Shown in pieces: positions 1-14,744 of a stretch of 64,000 bases of DNA. A program made the position numbers and the translations under genes. Below the pieces are notes generated by a model. It ran no database searches, had not been told where the DNA came from, and saw nothing but the letters and a program-made list of their open reading frames with translations. The stretch is from Purpureocillium takamizusanense (Eukaryota; Ascomycota; Sordariomycetes; Hypocreales; Ophiocordycipitaceae): the NCBI RefSeq assembly GCF_022605165.1, contig NC_063081.1:1-64000 (forward strand), written 5' to 3'. Position 1 is the stretch's first letter; each line of letters begins with the position of its first letter.

Positions 1-149
1 CCTAACCCTAACCCTAACCCTAACCCTAACCCTAACCCTAACCCTAACCCTAACCCTAACCCTAACCCTAACCCTAACCCTAACCCTAACCCTAACCCTA
101 ACCCTAACCCTAACCCTAACCCTAACCCTAACCCTAACCCTAACCCTAA
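1..149 (+). repeat. Telomere, (CCCTAA)n
   Basis: About 25 perfect tandem copies of CCCTAA open the window and stop at the junction to unique sequence near 149. The C-rich strand runs 5' to 3' at a left end, as expected for a true chromosome terminus with TTAGGG telomeres. No variant units are seen, so this is a genuine end rather than an interstitial block. Confidence 0.98.
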
Positions 150-3100
150 GTTCTTTGCCCTGTCCGTGCTGTGCCTTGTTTGTGCTGTTTGACTGCTTGA
201 CTGCTTGACCGAACCGACGCCTGTCTTCTGTGTTGCGTCCCTTCCCTGTTGCCGTCGTTTTGCTCGCCTGTCTGTTGCTGTCGCCTTTCGTCCCCTTCTG
301 TCTCTGTTGCCGTCCTTCTTGCCTTGTTTATTACGCTGGCTATTACGTTTTTATTACTCTTCTACCCCGTAATAACCGTTTAACGTACCTGAACCGTAAA
401 CTGCTTTAAAAACGTCCTTCTGCCTGCCTTAATGCCTTTTACTACTATGTTTTCTATTGCCTACCGTCTTGGAAACGCCTCCTAAACGCTTAAAACCGAC
501 TTTTATTGCTTCTTCTCCCCCGTTTCGTATCTTGTCGTTCTTAAACGTGCCTTTAATGTGCCTTCGACGCTGCCTGCTGAATATACCGCTGTTTAATACC
601 GTTTTCCCGCTTGAACCGACTTAAAATACGTAAAAAATACCCCTAAATGCTTTGCCGATGTCTTCTGACGCTTTAACCTACCGAAAACCGCCTGAAACCG
701 CTTTGCTTTGCCCTCTGCTGTACGTTGCCTTCGCTTATACTAAATTGCCGTTTCTTGCCTTTTATATTATAACTACCTACTTAAACCGCTATATACTCTC
801 GTTAATACGTTATAAACCGCCGTTTGTACTGCCCTGTCGTCCCTTAACTGTATAATATCTGTGCTGCTTATTTAAACCTCCTTTTCTTGCCGTTTTACTT
901 TTTTGCTTTATTGCTTTATTATTGCGTTACTTCGTCGCCCCGTTCGTTCTTACGTCTCCCTTGTTTACCTACCTGTCTTCCTATTTACCTACCTGTCTTC
1001 CTGTCTACTTACCTGTCTTCTTGCCTGCTTGCCTGCTATTGCTGCTACTATTATTACTGTTCTTTTTCGCTACCCCGTTGCTATTGCGTTACTATTGTAT
1101 TACTATTGCGTCGCTATCTATATACTTAAAAAAATACCTCTCTACTATATTACTCTCCTTTTCCTTACTTCGATTGTTAATTGCTTCCTTGACTGCCCGT
1201 TCTTTACGCTACCTCTTTGCCTGCTTTGCTATACTTGTCTGCCGTCTCCTTAATTAACGCCCTAACGAACTAACTATCTATACTTACTCTTTGTGCCCGC
1301 TACCGCCGACTTTACTCCTTATATATTACTTTGCCTACCGTCTTATCTTATTACCTCCTTAACTAACCGCTTTAATGCCTCCTTAACGCTTCCTTAACGC
1401 TATCCTCTCCCCTTAACCCTCTTTAAACGCACTCCCCTTAACCCTCTTTAAACGTACTCCCCCTAACCTTAAACGACTATTATTAACCGATATTATCGAC
1501 CGACGCTTCTCTAATAACGTTGCCGCCTTATATATCCCCGTCTATTCTTCCTATACCGCTTTATCCTCCTCGTTTACTCGTCTAATACTAATGACTACCC
1601 GGCTATATAAAACGTACCTAAACTATTACTACTACCCGCTATAACCTCTTTCTACTTATTTCCCGCCCCTTTATTACCTTGCTAACCTCGTATATCGCGT
1701 CTGCCCTATATTTCCTACTATCGCTACCTTACTTTATCCCGCTCGTCGTTATTTCCCGACGACGCGATTACCTATCTATCTATAACTCCGCTTATACTAA
1801 CCTACCCTATGCCCGCTGCGTCCTTAACGAAACGACCGAAAAACGCTATATAACTCCCTATAACGTTCTATAAACCGTAAAAACCTACTCTTTTTCCTTT
1901 TCTTTACCCTTATATCCCTTAGGTTACGTAAAAATAACGTTTGACTATCTATTTTATATGCCGTCTTACTTTCTTGCCTCGATATACTAACCGATATAAC
2001 GTAACTCCTCCCTTAACTATCTATAAACGTACTTACTTTAACCTTAACTCCGAATAATTACTCTTTTCTCTAACTTACTGCCTTTTATATCTATATCTCC
2101 GTCGTCCCGTTACTTATCTATCGCGCCGCTCCCCCCTTTAATAACCGATACCTACGTTATAACCGCTACTACTTTCCCGCGCGCCCCTTAATAACTATAC
2201 CTAACCGTAATAAACGTATACCGCTTCTTAAACTACGCCTATACTTAGTTCTCGATTACTTTTACCCCTCCGTCTTACTATCTTTACTTTATCGCCGCCT
2301 ATTTATTACTTTCGCCGCGGCTCTATCTCCTCCCTTTACCTTATATATACTATACCTCGTCTATATTACTTATCTACTTAACTTCTTAACTTCTTAACTT
2401 CTTAACTATTCGGCCGAACTGACGTTCGTCCTATCGCGTCCTCGCTGTCCGCTTGTCTACTGTATTATCTCGACGCGCCTAATTAACGTTGCCTTCCCTA
2501 TTAACCCTAACGTTACGTTTATTATCGCGTCCGTTCCCGCGTCTAAATTACTTTCTAGCGTTATTCTTGCCTCGCTATAAACCGTTCTTTTTGCCGCCTC
2601 GGCTATCTCGTCCCTTATCTCTTACCTATTATCGCTTTTTTGCCTGCCTCTTAGTTATTATTGCCTTTACCCTCCTTATCTCGTTTGCCGCCGCTATTAC
2701 TTACCTCGTTTCTAGCTCTATCCTACCTATTGCCGCTCTTTTCGGGTCGCCTCTTACCTATTGCCTATTTACGTCTTACGTAATAACGACTATAATAACC
2801 GTAACGCCCCTTACTTATAAAAACGCGCTAACTACCCTTATTTATTTCTCCTTATGCTCTCTTATACTCCCTATCCCTATGCCTTACTATTCGTACTTTT
2901 GCGTGCGCCCTTATATTACTAAATACTACTCGCGCCTCGCGATAACGGCTCCTATACTACCTATACCGTATATATTACTACCTCGGCAAAATAACTAATA
3001 TATATTACTCTTTATAACGCCTTACCGACTATCGAAAACGTTCCCTTGCTTTTCTTTTATTATAACTCCCCTTATTTACGTATAAAACCTCTATTAAACC

Positions 3101-3500
3101 GTACTTATCGCCCGTTTACTATATATAACTAATAACGCATGCTAAATAACGTACTTTATTACTACTTACGCTATATAATAGCTACCCTTTTTATACTCCT
3201 TCCTTCCCTTTTCTAATTGCTTTCTATCTATTTACGCCTCTACCGTATCTATTCTTCGGCCCTATTGCTATCGTAACTGCCTTACCTCGCTATTAACGTT
3301 CTTAATACTTAACTAAACCTTTCCTTTACGCTATTACTACCGCGACTATTAGCCGGCTCCGTTCCTTATGCCGACTATCGCCTCGCCCGATGCGGCCCTA
3401 TAGACTAATAAATTGCCTACCCCTTATACTCGCCGGCCCGACCGGTAACTCTCTATAGCTCTCTACGCTTCTAACGTACCTACGCTTACTTTTTACCGCC
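150..3500. repeat. Telomere-adjacent, CpA-free pyrimidine-rich subtelomere
   Basis: The plus strand is C/T rich and G poor, and CA dinucleotides are almost absent while TG is still common in the first 1.3 kb. Around 960-1,040 there is a short minisatellite of related CTACCTGTCTTCC-type units followed by TTGCCTGC repeats. Open frames here (for example 652-855, 903-1253, 2489-2998) arise because the strand rarely forms stop codons; they are low-complexity and I do not regard them as genes. The block may be the decayed 3' part or downstream tail of the helicase-like element described next. Confidence 0.7.
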
Positions 3501-6500
3501 TTAACTGCCGTCCGGTACCTCCCTATTGCTTATAGCTTGCCTTACCTACTCTTATATACTCTTACGTACCCCTACGTCGTCGTTATAAACGGGCCCGAAT
3601 ATATTATAAACGGCTAGGCAACTTTAATAACGCCTCTAACCTTAACTACCTTTAAATAAACTTACCCTAACCTTCGCCGGCGCCTTTAACTACTGCTTGC
3701 TATTCTACTTTAGATATTAGTAACTATATCTTGCTATTAGTATAGCTATACTTATTACTTTTCGCCTCCGTTATTGCCTACCTGCCTGCCTACCTGATTA
3801 ATAACGCGAATAACGCCCTATTTCGCGTATATATTAACGCCTCCGTGCCTTAGCGTCGTCCCTCGAACCCGTCCTTTAATGCCTCCGTATTATTACCTAA
3901 CGTACGACCCGTCCCCGGTAGCTATTGCGTTCTGCCTTTTTCTCTATGCGCCCCGGGAATAAACCCCCTTACTATACCCGCCCCGTAATTCGTCCCGTCG
4001 TTATTATTCTATGCTTGCCTATCCTATAATTATTTAACCGCTTGCTTCGTTATGCCGCTTATATGCCTGCTATATGCCTCGCTCGTAGCGCCGCCTTGCC
4101 TTTATTTCGACCTTATGACGGCCCCGTTTCCTATTCGAACGGCTCGAACTATGCCTTTACTTTACCCTTCCCTATATTTTAAAACGCCTATGCGTTATGT
4201 ATACTCTATTTTCTGCCCTTCTATGTCCCTCCCGCCTATCTGCCTACTCCGTCGTGCCGCGACCTTAAATAGACGGGCTCTTCTAACGTAATAGACCGTA
4301 TTACGTTAAAACGGCCTAGTTTTCCCCTTCGCGGCTCTTACGCTATTCTCTCTTACGCTTTACGCGCGCTATACTTGCGACGTTGCGGGCTATACCTCGC
4401 CTTTATTACGCTTTACGCTTCGAACCGTATATTACCGCTTACTTAGTACGAAAAATACCTCTAGACGGCCCTCCTGTCCTATAGGCACTATACGTATACT
4501 TTAACCGCGCGATAACCTCGCGTCTTTTTTATACCGCTTTAATTACGCCTTTACTTTACCTTTCCCTATATTCTAAACCGTATATACGTTACGTATATAC
4601 TATTATATATTATGCCCGCCTGCTAGCCTTACTTGCTGAATTGCGTATACTAGTACGTGTCTCGTTACGTACCGTTTATCGTATATTATTGCCGCTCTAA
4701 ATTGCCTACCCGATATTAAAACCCGCCTCTAAATGCTCCTTTACGCTTATTCTTTAGCTAACTTATAACCCTACCGAAAACTTACTAGATAGATATCGGC
4801 CCCCCTTGCCTTATAGGCTACTTCGAACCTCCGCTCGTTTTAACTAGTCGATTACTATTAATGCCTATCCGCTAGCGATATACGGTTAATATAAACCCTT
4901 TATTAACGGCGATATATATTAATATTAAAACCCTTTATCGACGTATATTAATATTAAACGCCTACTATACTTACTTCGGCGGCGATATATATAAAACGCC
5001 TATTATATCTACTATATACTCTTTAAAACTATTAATATACCTTATTTATCTCTATTTAATCTTGCCGCCTAACTATATAAATATCCTATTATCGTCGTCT
5101 ATTATTATTCCCTTAATCCTATATATCTCGTCCCTTAATGCCTTTAATTATAAACTCCTTTAATAATCGATACTATTAATAAAACTATTAATATGCCTTA
5201 TTCGTCTTTATCCCTCTCTATATAATCTTCTACCTTAACTATTTAAACTACTCGTCGTCGTTATTTATCGCTTATCCGCTTACTTAGCGTATTTCTTCTA
5301 TTAACTTTATTACGCCTAGTAAAATACACGCTAATATACCGCCGTATATTTTTACTATTATGCCCTTATACTAATAATCCGCGCCTTTAATACGCTAGAA
5401 TATCTTACCGTTATCGTTAGCTACTTCCTATTAGTTATATATCCTCTATAGTAACCTATATAGGAAATATGCCGAAAATTACGCGAATTGCTACTTAGTA
5501 AATAACCTATCTTCTATCCGGGCTATATATTAGTCTACGGCTTTTTATATCTTACGCCCCTTTTATAAGTATATATCTATCTCGTAATATTCCTCCCGCC
5601 GCTTTTCTAAATAATATATTATATATCGCCCTACTTATCGTTCTAATTACTCTCGAAACTCCTCTACCTCTATCGCTACCTTTATCGTCTCTCGCGCTAT
5701 TTTCTATTACTCGAAATCTATATCTCGCTACTACCGCTCGTAATTCGTTACGATCTTATATATTAATACGCTAGCTTACTTATCCTCCTCCTCTTCCTCC
5801 TTTATTATTATCTCCTCTATTATCGCCGCCGCCCGATATCGTCTCGTATATATATTATATACCTCTTCGTCTATTTTATACTCTATCCGGTCTAATTACC
5901 TATCTATAACCCGGTCTAATACCTACCGCCGATATTACTTGCCCTTAATAAACTACTCGACGGACTACTCCTATTATTATATATCCTACCCGTCGTCTTA
6001 CTTATTGCCTCCCCTAGCCGCCTAGTATACTATAATAGCTTCGCTATAGCCGCCGTCTCGTCTCGCTCGCCTACTCTCTTATATATAATCCCATAACTAG
6101 TTTAGCATCCTAGTATATACGACTAAACATACGTTAGGTATATTAACGCTTAACCTTAATGTATTAGTCGCTATAATTAACGGGCTACCTTATACCTATT
6201 CCTAGAACTATACTGCCTTTCCCGCGATTATATCTATCTTAGTATAGAACCGCTTATACCTTAATGCCTTAGCTAACTTCTTGACGTGCGGGATGGTCTA
6301 GCCGTATATAATAACCTAGCCGCTTTTTTATCGGCTTAACTATTCCTAGATAACTCGGCATACCTTAGCGTCTTCCTCTTCCTCCTACTTATTAGGCGCC
6401 GCGCTTACTATCTTTACGCGATATACTATATTCTTTTGCGTTATCTATATCCGGAATTAATATATACGCTCTAGCGATATATCCGCGATATAGAAAAACT

Positions 6501-9500
6501 CGGCCTTATCTATCGGCGGCAATATAGCTATTAAAAATATACTCTATATGCCCTATTCGCGGATTATGCCTCTTAATTATAATAATTTCGGTCGGAACTT
6601 AGGGCTTACGTTTAATAAAACGTAGTACTTATTAACGATAATGCGGTTTAATACCTACCGGGATTATAACCGGTTAACGTAATCCTAGAATCCCTTCGTT
6701 ACCGCTAACTCAGGCGTTATAAATACGACCGTCGCTACTAAGTAGCTACTATAGCTCTATTATATATATAAATCGATCTTATTCTTTTCGTAACGCCTAT
6801 ATATATCCTTATATAATACCGTTAACGGGATAATAATAATAGTCGTCCCCTCTAGCGAATAATATACTAGTAATATAAACGATAAACTCTTATTGCTACC
6901 TATACCTATAACTTATAAAATAGGCCCCTAGCTATATATAACGGCATAGATAACGTCTTCTTACTACCTATAGAATACGGCGCTATCGCCTATTATATTG
7001 CGTAACTTACTATAGATATCGACCTAGCTTAATCGCGCGAATTACTAAAACTAGACCTCCTTACGGTAGCTATCGAATAGGGCACGTCGTTATTTAGTCC
7101 CGGCGCCGTCCCGACCGGCCCTACTCTAATCGTCTATACTAAACCTTAAAAATCAGTACTACTATTAGCTAACTATCCGAAATTAGTCCCGCTTTTCTGC
7201 CGTCCCGAACCTACCTTACTATAACGCCTACGCGTATATTATCCCCGCTATATACGTCCTATAGCCCGCCTATAAATCCGCTAGGTTATCGTTAATGCTA
7301 TCCTCGTCCTTATTGCCGAATCTACTATTATTAAATGTCTTATTTAAAAAACGCCTAGATATAATAATGGCTATATACCTCTACGCGCTAATAGTTAATA
7401 CCGTGCCTATTAATCGTTTGCTATATCGCTAAATGATTTATCTCGCTCGATTAGATATCTATTTACGTTCCTTAATCTAATCCGCGAATCCTATTAGGTC
7501 CGCGTCGCTCTTTAGCTCTTATTCTTTACGTTTTTTTACGTACTAGCCGCCGCCTTCCCGTTCCTTCCTTAATCGCTCCCGCCTTTCTATATTACTTTCT
7601 GCCTCTATCTAGCTAACGATCTTATCGGACTATAAAAACGGATTGCGATTATCGGCCTACTTAACGATACCCTATACCTATTGCTAAAACGGCAATATTA
7701 ACTATAAATACTATATTAATAACTCGCCGACCTCGCGCGGTAAATACCGGTAGATAACCTTAGCTTGCCCGGTCTAGCGGAAACCCTTATAGTATAACGT
7801 AACGAAATATATTATCCTTTAGTATACTAAAATATTCTATATACCGCCGTTAACGATATTAACGTACTAGATACCTAAAATCTCTATCGATCGCGCTAGC
7901 TACCCCGCTACTATATATATAATTATCTATAACCGCTCGCGGAATTGCTCTAACGTATATCTATATTTGCATACCGCCTTCGCCTTATATAGGTTATCGC
8001 TAGCCTTAATGCGGCTATCCTTAGAAAACTATATCTAGTAACGCGCCTTAGACTTTACTATATACTTTATTACTTAATTATCGCCCTTAAATAACTAATT
8101 ATTGCGCTAATTATATAAAAACGAATAACCTACGCGATCTTTACTATAGTCGTCCTTTAACTAGGACTACTCGATCGGCAATAACGACTCGATCCTAGCT
8201 AGCTCTACGACTATTAACTCGGATAATAAATCGCGCGCCTTACCGACTAATATATATAATATATTATATAACGTATTTATGCTAAACTTAACCTTACGGT
8301 ATTTAATATAATCGCCCTCTTAATCGATAGTCCTACTTATAGGTATATCGTAATGGATGCATATACCGTATATATACGTTTTAAAAATCTAATCGATCGG
8401 TATCGGTAATATATCTAGCTTATACGTTATTACCGTTATAAATCGCTAGACTTTTCTACGTATAATAGTAAAAATGCTCGTCGCTATCTTACGGGCCTCT
8501 TTCTTATCTATCGTTTTTATTAATATCGCTACTTTATCTTGCCGCTTTAAATATAAATAGCTTATTATTAATATCTAGGTAACCTTAATAATAGCCGAAT
8601 AAATAAGCGTATAATTAATAGCCGGTACCTATTTACTATCGTTACGTATGCTTATAATAGCTAACTCGCTAATAATAGTATTATCGTAATAGCTTTCTTT
8701 AAACTAGTAGTCTAACTATAATATAACTATCTTTAACGCTAATCGATCTATACGCTTATCGCTCGCCTTTAGGTCTGCCGCCTATAGGTGCTCCTCGGCG
8801 GTATTAGCGAATGCGTTATATACGCTATATTAACGCTTTATTAACCGATATAGGGGCATAAATTCGGGCTTATCTACCTATATCCTATGTAAAATGCATA
8901 ATAACTTCCTCTATGCGTCTTTATATCGCGCTTATAAATCGTCTTCTATATAGTTATTAAATAGCCGGCTTAGCTTAATATATATTTACTTACGCTAGAC
9001 CTTAAATAACGCTAGGGCCCTAACCTTAGTCGATATTACTATCTATCGGGCCCGGTCTATAGTATAGCTTAAACTATCCTATATAGCTTATAATACTAGC
9101 TCTTTAGGCTATATAGGTCTTATTATTTCGCGTAATCTCGGTTTATCGGATCTATCTAAATGCTACGCCTACCTAGTATAGTTTAACTACCTACTTAGCT
9201 TTATCTTATCGTTAGCTACCTTAACTATATCCTCGCTCTAGGCGTCGAATTTGCCGACCTAGGCTCGGTAGATCTACGCGATATGCTATATTATGTCGAC
9301 GGCGGGTATCGGCTGCTAGTATAACGTAACGGCGTTACCGTAAATCTCGAACTACCTATTTACAGCCCGGGACCGGAAAAATCGTTAGTAATAGACGCCC
9401 ATTATCTATAGTATATCTTTTACTTACTTAGCCCGCTACGTAACGTTGCCGCCCCTAACCTAATTATTCCTCTATCTATAGACCCTCCGGTAATACTTCT

Positions 9501-9850
9501 ATATGCCGATTACGGTACGGGTTATATAATAGTATGCTTCGTCGATATACCGTAAACTGTCTTATTTGGGTGGCGCGATAAATAGGATAGGATCTATCGT
9601 CTTAGGCGGGAACGTAAATGCGGCTAAACCGGCTTAATCTTAGATTATTCCTGCTATAGAATATACCTAGCCGGCTATATGCCTCCGTTCTTTAACTTCT
9701 ATAGATATATATCGATCTCTTAAATAGCTACTTACTTCTTTAGCGATATACGCGAATCGGTACTTCTTATATATTACTAATAGATAACTATCGATCTTTA
9801 TAAATGGTTCGATAGTAATAGCTTCCGTTATTATCGTTGTCCTTATCGTT
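3500..9850 (-). pseudogene. RIP-decayed telomere-linked RecQ-type helicase
   Basis: Reading the minus strand and treating TAG/TAA as mutated Gln or Trp codons gives a helicase core in order. A Q-like motif lies at about 6,961-6,995. The Walker A reads GIGSNKS (about 6,885-6,910). The DECH box is at 6,622-6,633 and now encodes NKYY. The motif III TAT is at 6,523-6,531 and reads IAI. A motif V-like ATNTLRLSVNIPNV is at 6,121-6,180. Each changed catalytic base fits CpA to TpA (or TpG to TpA). Position next to the telomere and the RecQ-like core match fungal telomere-linked helicases. Flanks above about 7.0 kb and below about 6.0 kb are assigned by continuity only. A diverged duplicate segment occurs at about 4,149-4,230 and 4,543-4,620. 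The gene is certainly non-functional because of many stops. Confidence 0.75.
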
Positions 9851-10164
9851 AGCCGATTCTTTAGGTTTAGATATATAATGCTTTTATGTATTTACTCCCG
9901 TCTCCTATTATATCTATGCGGTTCTTATGCCTTTTATATTGCTATAAATGTATATAATTGTTATTACTTAACTGCTCCCGCTTCCTATTACTATATTAGA
10001 TGCGGAAACTACTTTACGCGGGACGCATCGTCCTATATAGGCGTCTTAGGTATAATCCTATTGGCCGCTACCCTAGCTATAGGCGCCTTAACCCCTTAGA
10101 CGCGGCTATTTATTAGCTATTCCGTCGTATTTAAATAGCGAAATGCTCCTTTATTTCTACTTTT

Positions 10165-10412
10165 CTAACGTTAAAAAAACTTCTTATTAGACTCATTATA
10201 ATTAACGCTATACTCTTATGCGTATTTGACTATATTTTACGATATAGGGGTATGTTTGGTTGTAACCCTAACCCTCTATTAAATCTACCCCGGATATTTT
10301 AGCGTTTCCGCGATTATGCGAGATAATTCTACCTGCTTAGATAGAGAAGCCCAACTATAATGGTTAGACAATTCTACCTGCTTAGATAGAGAAGCCTAAC
10401 TATAATAGTTAG
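10165..10412. repeat. Subtelomeric repeat copy 1 with interstitial telomeric motif
   Basis: This block contains TAACCCTAACCCT at 10,263-10,275 and, at about 10,325-10,412, two direct copies of a roughly 44-bp unit with the core CTACCTGCTTAGATAGAG and a CTAACTATAATAGTTAG palindrome. The part before the motif resembles 14,745-14,875 in the same orientation. The whole arrangement reappears inverted at about 19,100-19,320. Confidence 0.8.
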
Positions 10413-13400
10413 GAATATTATATATTTTTTATTAATAAAATATAATTATTATAATATAATTAAATAATAAAAATATATAATTAAGTTTAGATACCCTTTA
10501 AATAAAATAAATAAGGCCTTTATATACTTAAAGCGTTAAATTAAAGTATTGAAAAACTATCCTTAAGGGTAAGTATAATCCGCTAAGATATAAATATAAT
10601 ATAGATTCCCTTTTAAAAAAGTAATATATAACGCTACTTCCTTATTTAATAAGTAAGCGATATAAATAAGAACCTATAGAATACCGCTCTTTTTAATAGT
10701 CTCTAAGAGAATACTATTAATTTATATAAGAGGTAAGGGATAAAAAGCGACTTCTTTATATATAAAAACGCTATATTAGCTATTTATATTAATTCCGCTA
10801 AGGTTTTAAACCTTAAAGTAACTATAAATCTTTTTTTATTAAGATATAATTAAATAAAAGAAAGGAAATATTAACTTACTTAATAATTAACTATAGTATT
10901 ATTAATAGAAATAATATCGGTATAGCTATATTAAATAAAGCTAACTATATAAGAAAACTCTATTTTATTAAGATAATTTATATAGTATAAAGATCGTAAG
11001 TTTAATAGCTTTAATTATAAAAGGCTTATAATAAGGGCTTACTTAATTATCTTTAATAATAAAAAAAAGGTTATTATTAAAAAGGAAAAGAATAAAGTAA
11101 GTAAGAGAAGGAAAGGTAAAGAGAGAATAAAGTAAGGGCTTTTATATTATATATTACGATATAGGATAAAGTAAGGTATATAATATATAAAAAAGGGCGC
11201 TATACCTTTATTTTAAGCTTACCTTTTTTACCTTTTTTAAATATATAACTTTAAAAGATTTTATATATACTTAAGGAGTCTTTAATATTTAATCTAAAAA
11301 GATTATTTAATTAACTTTAATTATATAAAGCTAATATATATACCTTATTATTTATAAGTTAAATATAAAGAATTAAAAGTAATATTTACTTAATTTCTAT
11401 AGGATATTATATAAATAAGGCTTACTTTAAAATAAGAATAATAAAAATAAAAGGCTATATTAAAAGAATAAATTAAGAGGCTAATAATAAAAAGATTAAA
11501 ATTACCTTTTCCCCCCCTTTATATTTAAAGTACTTCCCTATATATATATTAATTAATTAACTTAATAATATTAAATTAATAAGAAGGCCTTTAGGCCTTT
11601 TATAAAAAAACGCGCTTAAAGAGAATCCTTTAAAGGATAAAGGGAAAAGTTAAAATAAAAGGAAGAGTAATAATTAAGGGGTTTTTTACTCCTTTAAAAA
11701 AAGCTATTATAGATCTTAACTTAAATAAATTATATAAGTATTAAATACCTATATTTTACTTTAGATAATAATAGCCTACCTTAAAGGTTAAGGCTTAATA
11801 TATCGCTAATATATTAGTCTTAATTAATTTCTAGTAGTTTAAGGATATCTTACCTATAAGTAATATAGCTATTACTAGCTTAAAATAGATAGATTATATT
11901 ACCGATTTTAATAAACTATTAATAAATATATATAAAAGAGAATAAGCTATAAATTTCTAACTTTATAAAGTATTATATATTATTACCTATAAGATTAAAT
12001 ACTTTATAGCGTATTATAGCTTTTTTATAAAAGTTATTATTATTAAACCTAATTATAATAAGGTAGAACTTAACCTTAATAATTTAGCTTAATTATATTA
12101 TCTCTATCTTATAGGTATAATATTTATATATACCTTATATAAAATATAGCTTAATCGAATATATAAATATTAATATTAGCGGAGATTTTATATAGGATTC
12201 CTTAACTTTATATAAAAAGAGAACTATATTATCTTAAGGCTTTATTAAGTTAGCTATATTTAAGATAAGAAATATAGCTAACTTATTATATATAATATAT
12301 TTAAGTATAAGTATTAAGAGTATATCTAAATAGTTATTAACTATTAGCGCTAATTCTTTATTAAAGTTAGCTATATTTATAATTTCCGATTCTTTATACC
12401 TTTAATCTTTAAGTAAAAAGAAAGATAGGAATATAAATACTTAATACTCTTATACTTTATATTTTATCTATAAAGGTAAGTTAGATTTATATTAAATAAG
12501 TATAAAGAGCTATTATAAACGCTAATAAATATTATTAAAGCGCTATAAGGCCTATTAATATATATACTATTCTTTTATAAGGATATATACTTTAGGGATT
12601 AAGCTATTATTTAGTAATTAAATAATTTATATAAAATAGTATTTAATTTATTACTCTTTATCTTTATAATAATAGTTATTAATAAGTTAAGACTCTAATA
12701 TTTAAATAACTATACCTATATTATATTATTAAATTAAGGGGCCTTTTAAGACCTTTAAGTAAATGCTATTAATAATAATAAGCTTAGGCTTAATAATATC
12801 GAATATAGCTTCTAGACCTTTATTAAGCTTAGCGGTATAGGATACCTTATATATATCTTAAAGGTTAAAAAGGATTTCCTTAACTATTATAGTATTAAAA
12901 TTAGGGAAATAGAAATTATAATAAAATACTCTCTTATCTATAATATATATAATTAATTACTACCCTTTAAGGAAGAGGCCCCTATATTACTATTAGCTAT
13001 TAAGGCTACCTAAAATACTTATCTATAAGTAACTTTAATCTTAAAGACTTAAATAATATATAAATTAAGCCTAAAGATAAAAAGAGGTATTATTAAGGTT
13101 ATAAAGATTATTATAACTAAAGTATTATAACTCTTAGACTTATTAACTATAATACCTAAGCTTATTACGCTACTATTATATAGAGCGACCTTAACTTAAG
13201 GACTTATTTATCTTAAGGTAATACCCTTTAAGAAGTAATAAAAAGAAGAAAGTACCTTAAATATAAATATATAAAAGGAACTATAAGTAAAGGGATTATT
13301 ACGATAAAGTAATAAACTTATAGGAAAAGTTATTATTTAGCTATAAAATAGGGTTCTTAAGGCTATAAACCTTTTTATTATAAAGCTATAAAGTAATTTA

Positions 13401-14740
13401 CCTTAATAAAGTAATAAACTTATAAATAAAGTTATTACTTAATTATAAATTAAGGCTTTTAAGACTATAAGCTTTTTTATTATAAAGCTATAAGGTAACT
13501 CGCTATAATAGAATAGTAAAATTATAAATAAAGGAATAGCTAAATAATAATACTTACCTATTATATTATTTAAGGTATAACTTTAGCCCTTAATAATAAA
13601 TATATAGAAATTAATAATAAAGAATACCTCTAAACCTTTTAAAAGGCAATTAAATATTCCTACCTTCTTATAAAGACTTTACTTAAAAGCTAAAACTAAG
13701 ATAATAGATAGGGAGCTAATTTAAAATAATAAAGTAGCGAATATATAATATAAAATTAATATAATAGACCTTTTATATCTTAAATAAATAAATTAAAGAG
13801 TTAATACTAAAATATAAATAATAATAGTAACTATCCTTAATATATTCTTATAGATCTTAGATAAGTTTAAGACTATATTATATACCCTAATTAGCTATAC
13901 TTACTTTTCCTTATTGCCCTTAAGAATAATTAATAAAAGGTTCTAGCTTACGATAAAGTATTTAATTAAGACTTAAATAATTAAGTAAGCTTTATCTAGG
14001 CATAAGGGAATATTAAGGAAGACCTTTATATATAGCGAATTTATAAGAGATACCTTAAAGACCTTATATATATAAAGGGAGCTAAATAAGCTCTAAATCG
14101 ATATAATAAACGATAAGACGCTTATAAAGAGGCGATAAAGGGCGATAAAGGGGGTTATAATTCCTTTTTAAGGTAAGGGCGTATACCGCTAGGGAGGTAT
14201 ATATTAATAAGAGAAGGCATAAAAAAGAACTATAATAGAGAGAGAGAGATAAAAGAAAGGGAAGGCTTAAAAATAAAAATAGCTAAGGGTAAATGGGAGC
14301 TATAAAGATAAGACTATAAGGATAACTATAAAGGAAGGAAGCCTTTTTAGTTAAAGAGGACTTATTATGCCTCTTTAGTTATAATTAATAATACTCTTTT
14401 TTACCTTATTTTTATACTTTAAATATAAGTATACTTTATTAATATAAGTATCTTATATCGTTATAAATAGCTATATAGTTTTATATACTATCGTAAATAT
14501 AAATATTTAATACCTAAGACTATTTAATTAAAGCTTAATAGCTTTTTTACTATATTAATATATTAATATATAGGAGTCCTTATATTATAACGCGCTAAGT
14601 AAAGATAGGAAGAGTACGAAGGGAACGCGCTTTATAGTTTAGTATCTTTCTCGCCCTAATATAATACCTTAACTACCTTAACCCTCTTATTACCGTTATA
14701 TTAATTACTATTTTATTAAATAGAAATCGCGAATTACTTT
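10413..14740. repeat. Heavily RIP-mutated AT-rich block, probably a dead mobile element
   Basis: The block is extremely AT-rich with CA and TG almost absent and no intact frame. On the plus strand, roughly 12,700-13,650, a long frame appears if TAG/TAA are read as former Gln codons. Within it a 102-bp (34-codon) segment is tandemly repeated (about 13,304-13,405 and 13,406-13,507), keeping frame. I could not identify the protein family. A transposon-derived origin is inferred from the RIP and the setting only. Confidence 0.6.
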
Positions 14741-14744
14741 TTTA

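Noticed and set aside
652..4291. Plus-strand open frames of 64-169 codons near the telomere
   Set aside because: Low-complexity Leu/Tyr/Pro/Thr products from pyrimidine-rich, RIP-altered DNA; several overlapping frames are open together.
9878..10099. 73-codon plus-strand frame
   Set aside because: Lies antisense in decayed helicase DNA; composition artefact.
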